The notes under the pieces: generated by a model
Seen by the model: only the letters and a program-made list of their open reading frames with translations
What the model was told of the DNA's origin: nothing
Databases searched by the model: none
Translations under genes and position numbers: made by a program
DNA from: Rhizobium sp. NFR07
GTDB taxonomy: Bacteria > Pseudomonadota > Alphaproteobacteria > Rhizobiales > Rhizobiaceae
Reading direction: 5' to 3'
Assembly: GCF_900111905.1 (NCBI RefSeq)
Contig: NZ_FOKM01000009.1
Span: 186,001-250,000 of the forward strand
Length of the DNA: 64,000 bases
Shown here: positions 16,941-24,942 of the stretch, in pieces
How the letters are laid out: each line of letters begins with the position of its first letter
Numbering within the stretch: position 1 is the first letter of the stretch

Positions 16941-17881
16941 GGCTTGCCCCGCAATCCGTTATGCGAAGCATGATGTTCATGCCAATGGCGCGCGATCTCG
17001 ATGCGCTGCGGCACCCAGACCTTGTCGTGGGAGAGCACATATTCCATGAAGCGGCGCAGCGCCGCGATGCGGCCGGGGCGGCCGACGAGGCGGCAATGCA
17101 GGCCGACCGACATCATCTTCGGGCTGCCTTCCTGACCTTCCCGATAGAGCGTGTCGAAGGCGTCCTTCAGATAGGTGAAGAACTGATCGCCGGCATTGAA
17201 GCCCTGCGGGGTGGCGAACCGCATGTCGTTGGTTTCGAGCGTGTAGGGAATGATCAGGAAGGGCTTGCCGTCGAGACCCGGCACCCAGTAGGGCAGATCG
17301 TCGGCATAACTGTCGGAGGAATAGAGGAAACCGCCCTCCTCCATCACCAGCTTCAGCGTGTTGTCGGAAGGCTTTCCCTGGTACATCCCATAGGGCCGCT
17401 CGCCGACGAGTTCGGTGTGGAGACGGACAGCTTCGAGAATATGCTCGCGTTCCTTGGCTTCCGGGAAATCCTTGTATTCGAGCCAGCGATAGCCGTGGCT
17501 CGCGATCTCCCAGCCCGCTTCCTTCATCGCCGCGACGGCTTCCGGGTTGCGCGCCATGGCGAGCGTCACGCCATAGACGGTGCACTGCATCTTCAATTCG
17601 GTGAACAGCCGCCAGAGCCGCCAGAAGCCGGCGCGCGAGCCGTATTCGTAGATCGATTCCATGTTGAGGTTGCGCTGCCCCGGCCAGGGCGCGGCGCCGA
17701 CGATTTCCGACAGGAGGTTTTCCGAGGCTGCATCGCCATCGAGGATAGAGCTTTCGCCGCCCTCCTCGTAATTGATGACGAACTGCACGGCGACATTGGC
17801 ACCACCCGGCCATCTTGGATCGGGAATGTTGCGGCCGTAGCCGACGAGATCGCGCGGATAGTCCCTTATGGTTATCGGCAT
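16937..17881 (-). CDS. puuE: Allantoinase PuuE (polysaccharide-deacetylase fold)
   Basis: 314 residues from the ATG at 17881. The product begins IRDYPRDLVGYGRNIPDPRWPG and contains VINYEEGGE, SIYEYGSRAGFWRL and ASHGYRW, the pattern of the metal-independent allantoinase family that shares the polysaccharide deacetylase fold. It opens S-allantoin to allantoate. Longer in-frame starts add an unconserved leader. It is the first gene of puuE-uraD, with the upstream promoter presumably in 17882-17958. Confidence 0.95.
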   Translation of the reverse strand: MPITIRDYPRDLVGYGRNIPDPRWPGGANVAVQFVINYEEGGESSILDGDAASENLLSEIVGAAPWPGQRNLNMESIYEYGSRAGFWRLWRLFTELKMQCTVYGVTLAMARNPEAVAAMKEAGWEIASHGYRWLEYKDFPEAKEREHILEAVRLHTELVGERPYGMYQGKPSDNTLKLVMEEGGFLYSSDSYADDLPYWVPGLDGKPFLIIPYTLETNDMRFATPQGFNAGDQFFTYLKDAFDTLYREGQEGSPKMMSVGLHCRLVGRPGRIAALRRFMEYVLSHDKVWVPQRIEIARHWHEHHASHNGLRGKP

Positions 17882-17958
17882 TCTTCCACCTCTGGCATCT
17901 GCGGCGACGGTAGCGCACCGCTTCCGCAGATGTCGAGATGCAAACTTGCGTGTGGCGA

Positions 17959-18171
17959 TCAGTCGAAGCGATCGTCGCGGGGGCGGCGATAGACCCCGTC
18001 GCTCAGTCCTATGTCGCTCAACATGTAGTCGTCGAGTTCCCGGGCCGAGGAGAATGTCACCCATCCATTGGGCAGGATCGGCGCATGGTCTTCGGCGTGC
18101 CGATTTCGGTGCACGATCGCAAATACCGAAAGCGCTGCCGAGCGGGCGGATGAAAGCAGAAACATGGTCAT
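17959..18171 (-). CDS. DUF1127 small protein
   Basis: About 70 residues. The C-terminus ARELDDYMLSDIGLSDGVYR is the arginine/aspartate DUF1127 core. GGAGGAGG precedes two in-frame ATGs (18171 and 18165); the second has the better spacing. In alphaproteobacteria some short DUF1127 proteins bind RNA and affect phosphate or C1 metabolism; this one is uncharacterised. It lies 10 bp after the methyltransferase stop and probably shares its mRNA. Confidence 0.85.
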   Translation of the reverse strand: MTMFLLSSARSAALSVFAIVHRNRHAEDHAPILPNGWVTFSSARELDDYMLSDIGLSDGVYRRPRDDRFD

Positions 18172-18181
18172 GGCCTCCTCC

Positions 18182-19135
18182 CTATTCAGCCGCGGCGCGC
18201 GGCGCGCATGCCTCGCAGATGGCGGCGACATGGCGGTGGTCGGTGCCGCAGCAGCCACCGAGCACCCGCATTGAAGGATAGCGCGCCGTCAGCCTCGCAT
18301 AGCGCCGTCCGAGGTCCTGCGGATCGCCGATATCGAGTTCGGTGGATTCGTCGAGCTCCGCATGGCTTTTCGCCGAAGCGTTGGCGCGGATGCCGCCGAT
18401 GCGCCGCAGCCATTCGGCGTCGCCGCCGAGCACGTGATCGAAATGGCTCGGATGGGCGCAGTTGATCATGTAATAGGCAGCGGTCGAACCGGTCATGGCG
18501 TCCGTGGTTTCGATCGCCTCCTCAAGCGACATGCCGTTGGCGAGCCTGCCGTCCGTCTCGACCGTGAACGAGATCACGACGGGCAGACCCACCGCCTTTG
18601 CCGCGCGGATGATGCCTATAGCCTCTTCGGTCGTGTTGAGGGTCAGGGCCGTCACCATGTCGACCTCTGTCTCGGCGAAGGCACCGATTTGGTGGGCGTG
18701 ATATTTCTCGGCCTCGGCAGTGCTCATCTGACCCTGCTGGTAGGCGTCGCCGCGCGGACCGATCGCGCCGTTCAACAGGATGCGCGTGCCGGGCTTCTGC
18801 CAGGCGCGACGCAGGTCAGCGATATACTCGACAGAGCGGATGTTGAGTGCCCGCAGGGCAGCAAGATCATAGCCGAGCTTTTCGGCCCAGTCCGGATTGG
18901 CACGCCAGGTCGGCGTGTCGAGAATGAAACCTCGGCCGTGGTCGCGCGCAATCGCGAGATAGGGCTCGTAATAGGCGGTCAGCTCGGCCCGACCCTTCGC
19001 GTCGTCCAGCAGCGGAAAGCAAGCAAAATGCGGCAATTCGAGGCCGTGGTGGAAGATCAGCGTGGTCTCCAGCCCGCCATCGGTCAGAAATATCTCCTCC
19101 CCGAGATGCGGCAGGCTCTGGCGATCGTTTTTCAT
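18182..19135 (-). CDS. Homocysteine S-methyltransferase family protein
   Basis: 317 residues; AGGAG six bases before the ATG at 19135 favours that start over the ATG two codons earlier. The TIM-barrel begins FLTDGGLETTLIF, and the zinc-binding cysteines are present: C226 in MINCAHPSHF, and C295/C296 in LGGCCGTD. Such enzymes move a methyl group from S-methylmethionine or betaine-like donors to homocysteine. The donor is not evident. A DUF1127 gene follows it and a TetR regulator is divergent upstream. Confidence 0.9.
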   Translation of the reverse strand: MKNDRQSLPHLGEEIFLTDGGLETTLIFHHGLELPHFACFPLLDDAKGRAELTAYYEPYLAIARDHGRGFILDTPTWRANPDWAEKLGYDLAALRALNIRSVEYIADLRRAWQKPGTRILLNGAIGPRGDAYQQGQMSTAEAEKYHAHQIGAFAETEVDMVTALTLNTTEEAIGIIRAAKAVGLPVVISFTVETDGRLANGMSLEEAIETTDAMTGSTAAYYMINCAHPSHFDHVLGGDAEWLRRIGGIRANASAKSHAELDESTELDIGDPQDLGRRYARLTARYPSMRVLGGCCGTDHRHVAAICEACAPRAAAE

Positions 19136-19293
19136 CGTCATCTCCTGTGATATGATAGTGCAGGCGCAATGCGGGCACTTCCGCAGGCTGCGATCTGCCT
19201 CAGTGTTTTGCGCCTGGAAGCTGCTTCGATCTACGCGGCCTGCGGTACAGCCCGGATCGTTTCCGAAAAGGCGAAATCATTCAGGGGGATGGC

Positions 19294-20022
19294 ATGTCCC
19301 AGAAGACAGACGTTCTGATCAGCGATGGCGCGGGCGACGACAAAATCGTACCGCCGGTACAGTTTTTCCATGCGCAGACTGAGGCCCGCGCATCGAGCAA
19401 GGGCGAAGCGACCCGCGAGCGGATCCTCGAAGTCGCGCAGATCTCCGTGCTTTCCAAGGGTTTCGGCGCCACCTCGATCGAAGAGGTGATTGCCGAGGCA
19501 GGCATCACCAAGAGCGGGTTCTTCTACCATTTCCGCGACAAGAACGAGCTCGCGCATGAAATGCTGCGCCGCTACGTCGCCGAGAACGACCGTATCTTCG
19601 ACGACATTTTCGGCCGCGGACGTGAACTGGCGGACGATCCGCTGCAGGCCTTTCTCATCAGCCTGAAACTTTTGTCCGAACTGGCGCGTGACCTGCCGGG
19701 CATCCATCCCGGCTGCGTCATCGCCTCGATCTGCTATCAGGAGAGACTGTTCGACCGCGAGGTTCATGCGCTCAACGCCAGCTCGGTCTCGTCGTGGAAC
19801 GAGCGCTTCCTCGGCTATCTGGAGGAAATCTCCGCCACTTACCCGCCGCAGGAGCCGGTCAACCTCCGGGATCTCGCCACCATGCTGTCATGCACATTCG
19901 ACGGTGCCATCATCATGTCCAAGGTGCTGAACGACTCGACGCAACTGGAGCGGCAGGTCCTGACCTACCGCTCCTATATCAAGCTTCTCTTTGGTCAGCC
20001 GACACACGACCGCGCGGCATGA
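19294..20022 (+). CDS. TetR-family transcriptional regulator
   Basis: 242 residues. After a 35-residue unconserved leader, the TetR helix-turn-helix is clear (RERILEVAQISVLSKGFGAT, then AEAGITKSGFFYHFRDKNEL, about 40-90). The C-terminal ligand domain has PGCVIASICYQERL, and ends with a short polar tail. It is divergent from the homocysteine methyltransferase gene 158 bp away and may repress it; inverted arms CAGGCGCA (19161) and TGCGCCTG (19209) lie in that gap. The ligand is unknown. Confidence 0.88.
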   Translation: MSQKTDVLISDGAGDDKIVPPVQFFHAQTEARASSKGEATRERILEVAQISVLSKGFGATSIEEVIAEAGITKSGFFYHFRDKNELAHEMLRRYVAENDRIFDDIFGRGRELADDPLQAFLISLKLLSELARDLPGIHPGCVIASICYQERLFDREVHALNASSVSSWNERFLGYLEEISATYPPQEPVNLRDLATMLSCTFDGAIIMSKVLNDSTQLERQVLTYRSYIKLLFGQPTHDRAA

Positions 20023-20056
20023 ATGCTGCCTATTGGCACGAGCAGAAATCGCCCCG

Positions 20057-20359
20057 CTAAAGGCCGACGGCCCGGAGGAGTGCCACGCAGGTCACCCCGA
20101 GGCCGACGGCGGCCAGCATCGGCAGCCGGAAGGCGGCCAGCGCGGTAACGAGGCATGCGATCGTCTCGGCAATGCCGGTAGCCAATGCCGTGGGCGCGAC
20201 GACCGCCATCAGCACGGCTGGCGGAATGGCCTCGATTGCCGCACGGAGCGGACCTTCAAGCGAGACGTGACGAAGCAGGAACAGCCCGCTCAGCCGGGTG
20301 AGCATGGTCGCGGCTGCCATTGCCAGGATGGCGAGAAAGCTTGAGAGTTCGACGGTCAT
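20057..20359 (-). CDS. azlD: AzlD-family branched-chain amino acid exporter subunit
   Basis: 100 residues with about four hydrophobic segments; family features are MAAATMLTRLSGLFLL near the start and AIEAIPPAVLMAVVAPT. AzlD is the small partner of AzlC; together they export branched-chain amino acids or analogues. Its start overlaps the azlC stop by ATGA, fixing the start at 20359 rather than the longer frame. Confidence 0.92.
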   Translation of the reverse strand: MTVELSSFLAILAMAAATMLTRLSGLFLLRHVSLEGPLRAAIEAIPPAVLMAVVAPTALATGIAETIACLVTALAAFRLPMLAAVGLGVTCVALLRAVGL

Positions 20360-21081
20360 TGTTCGACGCACCCCTCTTTGCGCCCGGCGGCAACGAGAGC
20401 GGTGACGAGCCCGGCAAGCGCTCCGGCGGCGATATACCAGACGCCCGGAACGAAATGCTGCACGAAGACCGCGGCCGCAGCACTAGCGATCAGGATTGCA
20501 CCGGTATCAGCCCCTTTCCAGAATCCCATGACCAGCACGATGAAGACGGCCGGAAAGGCGAAGTCCAGGCCGATCACCGCCGGATCGCCAAGCAAGGCGC
20601 CGAGCATCGCCCCGGCCAGGCTGGACAGCACCCAGGCGAGATAGAACGGTGCCGCAAGCCCGAAGAACCAGAAGGGTGTCAGCCTTGCGACACGGGCCCG
20701 AAATTCGGCCATCGCCCAGATCTCGTCTGCCAGAAAGAGCATCGAGACGGCACGGGCGCGAGGCGAGAATGCCTGCATCCGTGCAGCCAGTGACGCACTC
20801 ATCAGCACGTGACGTATATTGACCAGCAGCGCCGCCAGGCCGAGGCTCGCCCAGGCGGCGGGATGGGTCCAGATATCCATCGCCACGAATTGCGAGCCGC
20901 CGGCAAAGACCAGCGCGCTCATCAATCCGGCCTCAGTGGTCGAAAGTCCCTTGGTGGCCGCGACCGTCCCGAAGACGAGACCGATCGGGATGACGGCGGC
21001 GATAAGCGGCGCGATGGATCGCATGCCGCCAAGCATTTCCTGAAGACGATTGGTTTCGGTCACGTAGAACAAGGCTCCCAT
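20356..21081 (-). CDS. azlC: AzlC-family branched-chain amino acid exporter
   Basis: Up to 241 residues. The family blocks are GLVFGTVAATKGLSTTEAGL, ALVFAGGSQFVAMDIW, LLVNIRHVLMSASLA and LADEIWAM, in a protein with seven or so membrane helices. The start is uncertain: the ATG at 21081 lacks a clear ribosome site, and a GTG or an ATG a few codons further (MLGGMRS) may be used. It is translated with azlD, and an AraC regulator lies 96 bp upstream on the same strand. Confidence 0.9.
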   Translation of the reverse strand: MGALFYVTETNRLQEMLGGMRSIAPLIAAVIPIGLVFGTVAATKGLSTTEAGLMSALVFAGGSQFVAMDIWTHPAAWASLGLAALLVNIRHVLMSASLAARMQAFSPRARAVSMLFLADEIWAMAEFRARVARLTPFWFFGLAAPFYLAWVLSSLAGAMLGALLGDPAVIGLDFAFPAVFIVLVMGFWKGADTGAILIASAAAAVFVQHFVPGVWYIAAGALAGLVTALVAAGRKEGCVEQ

Positions 21082-21177
21082 TGCGCCGGCCGTGATAGCT
21101 GCGCCGGCCAGCTAGGTCTTGAACGAAAGTGATCGGTAGCAGGAAAGAAGAAACGCGCCTAACGCCCGAGGGGGCCG

Positions 21178-22035
21178 TCAGCGGGCGCGGTATTGGCCCG
21201 GGGTCAGGCCGGTACGCGCCTTGAAATGGCGGGTGAAATGCGCCTGGTCGGCAAAGCCGCATTCGAATGCGATCGCCGCCGGCTGACCGCCCTCGCGCAG
21301 ACTGCGACGCGCCTGGCGGATGCGCAGATCCGTCAGGAAGGAATGGGGCGTTATATGGAATTCACGTCGGAAGGCGCGGATGAGATGGGCTCGGCTGAGA
21401 CCGGCAACCGCCGCCAGTTCTTCCAGCCCGATATCCGAGGCATAATGCTCGACCAGATAGTCGCGGGCGCGGGAAACGGCGCTCTTCTCGGCCGTATCCG
21501 TCGGCACGATGATCGCGCTGCCGTGGCGGTAGAACAGCGCACCGAGCACCTGGAACATCGCCTGGCTGGTTTCCAGGGCGCCTACACCGGCCTCCAGCGT
21601 CAGATGCGCCTGGTGAAAGGCCGCAGAAAGCGTTTCGTCGCGCAGCACCTGCCGACCGAAGGCAGGCGTGCCATGGACCGGCTTGCCGGTCGCATCCTCG
21701 AGGATTTCGCGAAGCAGTGACAGGTCCGGATAGATCATCCGGTAGCGGTATCCGCCATTGCGGGGTGCGCCATCGTGGATCACGCCGGGGTTCATCAGGT
21801 AGATGTCGCCGGGTCCGGCAGCTCCCCGCTCACCGCGGATCGTCACGAGTTGCGTGCCCTTCTCGATCGTCCCGATGCCGAACGTGTCGTGCGCGTGAGG
21901 CGCGAACTCGTGAGTTAGGAATGTTGCGGCAAGGCATTCCATTCCGCCGAAACGGCTATCGCGCCAGAAGCGGGTGTTTTCCGCTTCCGCCAGAGGCATG
22001 TACTCCGTCGCCCGTTCCTGCGAGATATTGTCCAT
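21178..22035 (-). CDS. AraC-family regulator, probably of azlCD
   Basis: 285 residues. An AraC-ligand cupin domain (HEFAPHAHDTFGIGTIEKGT, PGDIYLMNPGVIHDG) is followed by a two-HTH C-terminal domain (IGLEELAAVAGLSRAHLIRA, IAFECGFADQAHFTRHF) ending GLTPGQYRAR. AraC regulators with this architecture are commonly paired with azlCD-type exporters and placed just upstream, as here. Control of azlCD is inferred from that arrangement. Confidence 0.9.
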   Translation of the reverse strand: MDNISQERATEYMPLAEAENTRFWRDSRFGGMECLAATFLTHEFAPHAHDTFGIGTIEKGTQLVTIRGERGAAGPGDIYLMNPGVIHDGAPRNGGYRYRMIYPDLSLLREILEDATGKPVHGTPAFGRQVLRDETLSAAFHQAHLTLEAGVGALETSQAMFQVLGALFYRHGSAIIVPTDTAEKSAVSRARDYLVEHYASDIGLEELAAVAGLSRAHLIRAFRREFHITPHSFLTDLRIRQARRSLREGGQPAAIAFECGFADQAHFTRHFKARTGLTPGQYRAR

Positions 22036-22100
22036 CGCGATTGCCTAGCATTTTTCGCCGGGCGGTTCTTGAATAAAAGTGACGGCCTGTAGCGGGCCGG

Positions 22101-22808
22101 TCAGGCGATCCTGCGGGCTGCGACGCGTCCCATCGGATGCAGCGAATGGACCTGGAAAGGCGCGCCCGGCTCTTCCTCGACGAACAGTGCGAGATTGGCG
22201 ATATCCACCGGCTTCATCAGATAGGGCGCGAAATATTCCTTCAGGGCCAGTTCAAAGTGCCGGATGTCGCTCGGCGCCAGCGGGCCTGTGAGCGACATAT
22301 GGAAGCGGAACTCGTCCATCACGTAAGGATGGCCCCAGCGATAAAGATTGGTGAACTGCGACGCCGAAAGATCATTGGTGTCGCTGCGCTCGATCTCGGC
22401 CTCCGAGATCGGTGCACGGAAGGCGTCGAACTCCTGCACGACGGCGCAGGCGAAGTGCCGCATGTGCTCGCATGGCCTTTCCGGCATGAGGCCGAAAAAA
22501 CTGCCGAGACGGCCGATTTCCAGCAATGGAAGCTGGAAGGGTTCGTGGGCACCGGCAAAACGCATCAGGTGGCGCAGCAGCATCGACTCGCTGATTTCAG
22601 GCGCGAGACGAAAAGGCGCCTTCAGCGTTGCGTGGAAGCCGCTGCGGCGCGGGATTGCGGTGTTGAAGGCGATATCGTGAAGGCCGATGCCGCGCACGGC
22701 GGGCGGCTCGATCATGTCGCCGGAGAATGCATTGCGTCCGAGCCATTGCGACGCGGCAAGCGTCAACGGATCATGAGCCGGCGGCGTGAAATAGATTGCA
22801 TAGCGCAT
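22101..22808 (-). CDS. DUF1045 protein, 2H phosphoesterase-like
   Basis: 235 residues with AAGGTGA before the ATG. The opening MRYAIYFTPPAHDPL, and two H-x-(T/S) motifs, FHATLK (about 58-63) and FHMSLT (about 168-173), mark a 2H phosphoesterase-type fold of the DUF1045 family. Members usually sit inside phosphonate-use (phn) clusters; none of those genes is nearby, so this copy is an orphan. The substrate is unknown. Confidence 0.85.
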   Translation of the reverse strand: MRYAIYFTPPAHDPLTLAASQWLGRNAFSGDMIEPPAVRGIGLHDIAFNTAIPRRSGFHATLKAPFRLAPEISESMLLRHLMRFAGAHEPFQLPLLEIGRLGSFFGLMPERPCEHMRHFACAVVQEFDAFRAPISEAEIERSDTNDLSASQFTNLYRWGHPYVMDEFRFHMSLTGPLAPSDIRHFELALKEYFAPYLMKPVDIANLALFVEEEPGAPFQVHSLHPMGRVAARRIA

Positions 22809-22934
22809 GCGTCACCTTCTCGTGCATCCCTGTCAACGCCCTGTTTGATTACGCATTTGCTTAATCAGCCCCTGATGAGCCAACTAAGTGATTTGCGTGA
22901 CAGATTAACGACGGAAGCGGTGGCAAATTCGCGT

Positions 22935-24134
22935 TTAACGAGCAGTCAGGGAAAGATGGCTTTCGAGCGTAAATGACGGAGGAATCCGCATCTCGCGGCC
23001 CAGAATGCCGGCAAGCGCCGCATCCGCAAGTTGATGAGCCACGCCGAAACTCACCTTGAAGCCGCCCGTGAGCGCGATCACTTGGCGGTGATCCGGATGG
23101 GGGCCGACCATCGGGTCGCGGCCGATCGCCTTCGGGCGCAGTCCCGCCCAGCGCTCGACCAGTCGCGCGTTCCTCAAGGAGGGCACGAGCACCCGTGCCC
23201 GGTCGAGGAGATCATCGAGCTTTGCATCTGTGGAGAAAGGCCCATCAAAGCTCTCCTCGCTGGTGCTGCCGATGGCCACATGGCCGTCCTCGTGGGGAAC
23301 GACATAGAGGCCGTTGAGGAAGACCAGCGGCCATTCGGCATCGATATCCGCCTTCAAAAGCGCCGCCTGCCCCTTCACCGGCTGGCCGATCGGCTGAGAC
23401 AGGAGCGGTGAAACGGCCTCGAGAAGCGGGAACGAGTGATGGCCGGCCGCGACGATGCAGTGGCCGAAGGCGATGGATGAGCCGTCTGCGAAAAGCACAC
23501 GGCGAGCCTCAGCGTCGATGCGCGCCGCTTCGAGCCCCTCCACGACGGTGACGTGCCGGGCGTTTGCAAGGTTAGCGGCGAGCGCCGCGATCAGCCTGCG
23601 CGGCGAGACCCTGGCGGCGAATGTGTCATGCACGATGCCCGCCTCGGCGAAGGCAGCGTCAGGCCAGCCCTTCTGCGGCACCTCGTCCAGGACCTGCCAG
23701 CGGAACCGGCCATCGCCGCCCTGCCAGTTGGCTTCGGCATCCTGCGAATGGCGCAGCGCGATATCTCTCAGATGCGGCTTTGGCAGCGGGATCAGTCGGC
23801 CGGAGCGGCGGTAGCCGCAGGACAGCCCCGTCTCCGCCTCGATCCACCGCACCTCGTCTTCGAGAGCAAGAAGCGCATCGAACTGGAATTGCTTCTTCTC
23901 GTTCCATTTGTCCGGCGTGTGAGACATCAATGCGCCGAGCAGGCCGCCGCTTGCCCCCTGCCCCAGCCGACCGGCATCGACGAGCAAGGTGCGGATGCCG
24001 AGGCGTCCCGCCTTTACAGCCGCCCAGAGCCCCATGATGCCGCCGCCGAGGATGACGAGATCGGCAGAGGCCGGCAGATCGCGCGGGCTGCCAGATTGAC
24101 CATCGTGGCCGGCCGGATTATCCGCTTGTCCCAT
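22935..24134 (-). CDS. FAD-dependent oxidoreductase of the DAO/MnmC-C family
   Basis: 399 residues. The FAD-binding Rossmann motif LVILGGGIMGLWAA (about 28-41) is followed by a D-amino-acid-oxidase-type fold with a C-terminal GGFKVSFGVAH. It is divergent from mnmD, and the two ATGs interlock on the same CATG (24132-24135). In E. coli, MnmC fuses these two activities: the oxidase removes carboxymethyl from cmnm5U34 of tRNA and the methyltransferase completes mnm5. The pairing makes a role as the separate MnmC oxidase partner likely. No better ribosome site exists for another start. Confidence 0.82.
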   Translation of the reverse strand: MGQADNPAGHDGQSGSPRDLPASADLVILGGGIMGLWAAVKAGRLGIRTLLVDAGRLGQGASGGLLGALMSHTPDKWNEKKQFQFDALLALEDEVRWIEAETGLSCGYRRSGRLIPLPKPHLRDIALRHSQDAEANWQGGDGRFRWQVLDEVPQKGWPDAAFAEAGIVHDTFAARVSPRRLIAALAANLANARHVTVVEGLEAARIDAEARRVLFADGSSIAFGHCIVAAGHHSFPLLEAVSPLLSQPIGQPVKGQAALLKADIDAEWPLVFLNGLYVVPHEDGHVAIGSTSEESFDGPFSTDAKLDDLLDRARVLVPSLRNARLVERWAGLRPKAIGRDPMVGPHPDHRQVIALTGGFKVSFGVAHQLADAALAGILGREMRIPPSFTLESHLSLTAR

Positions 24135-24894
24135 GAGCACGCACGATCCCGAATTTGATACACGACAAGGCCATCAGCCCGAGACGCAGACGCTGGACTG
24201 GCATGACGGCGATATGCCGTATTCGCACGAATTTGGCGATCACTTTTATTGCCGCACCGACGGCCGGCTGGAATGCGGCCATGTGTTTCTCGCCGGCAAC
24301 GGGCTGCCGGAGCGCTGGCAGACAATGTCTCCGGATGGAGACGGCCTTCGCATCGGCGAACTCGGTTTCGGCACGGGTCTCAATTTTTGCGAGACCTGGC
24401 GGCAATGGACGCTTGCCCGCAAGCCGGGGACGCACCTGCATTTCACCTCCTTCGAACTCTACCCGATGAAGAGCGACGAGATCGATCGGGCGCTTGCCCG
24501 CTGGCCGGAGATCGATGCCGAGCGCAAGGCGCTGGTCGCGGCCTGGCCGGAAAGCCCGGAAGGGCATGTGACAATCAACGTGGATGAGCAGACACGACTG
24601 ACCGTTGTCTGTGGCCCAGCGCTCGAAGGCGTCACGGCGGCGGAAGCGGATTTCGATGCCTGGTTCCTCGACGGCTTCGCCCCGTCCCGCAATCCCGGCA
24701 TGTGGTCGCCCGAACTGATGCAGGCACTGTTCGACAGGACGAAACCCGGCGGCACCTTCGGCACCTATGCAGCGGCAGGCTTCGTGCGCCGTAATCTTGC
24801 CGGCGCAGGCTTTGCCGTCGAGCGCCGGCCGGGCTTCGCCGGCAAGCGCGAAATGCTGTGCGGTGTGAAAGCGGAACGGTCGACGTCTGCGTAA
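24133..24894 (+). CDS. mnmD: MnmD-like tRNA 5-aminomethyluridine methyltransferase
   Basis: 253 residues. Family motifs: TLDWHDGDMPYSHEFGDHFY at the N-terminus, CGHVFLAGNGLPERW, SAM-binding GELGFGTGLNF (about 75-85), DAWFLDGFAPSRNPGMWSPE with the catalytic Asp, and GTYAAAGFVRRNLAGAGF. This is the methyltransferase half of MnmC as a stand-alone protein, which completes the mnm5 modification at the tRNA wobble uridine. The conserved LDWHDGD region needs the ATG at 24133. It has no clear Shine-Dalgarno sequence, consistent with a start overlapping that of the divergent oxidase gene. Confidence 0.92.
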   Translation: MSTHDPEFDTRQGHQPETQTLDWHDGDMPYSHEFGDHFYCRTDGRLECGHVFLAGNGLPERWQTMSPDGDGLRIGELGFGTGLNFCETWRQWTLARKPGTHLHFTSFELYPMKSDEIDRALARWPEIDAERKALVAAWPESPEGHVTINVDEQTRLTVVCGPALEGVTAAEADFDAWFLDGFAPSRNPGMWSPELMQALFDRTKPGGTFGTYAAAGFVRRNLAGAGFAVERRPGFAGKREMLCGVKAERSTSA

Positions 24895-24942
24895 CTACCT
24901 GAAGCGCGCGGGCATCACCGACCGGTGACGCCCGTCGGTCGA

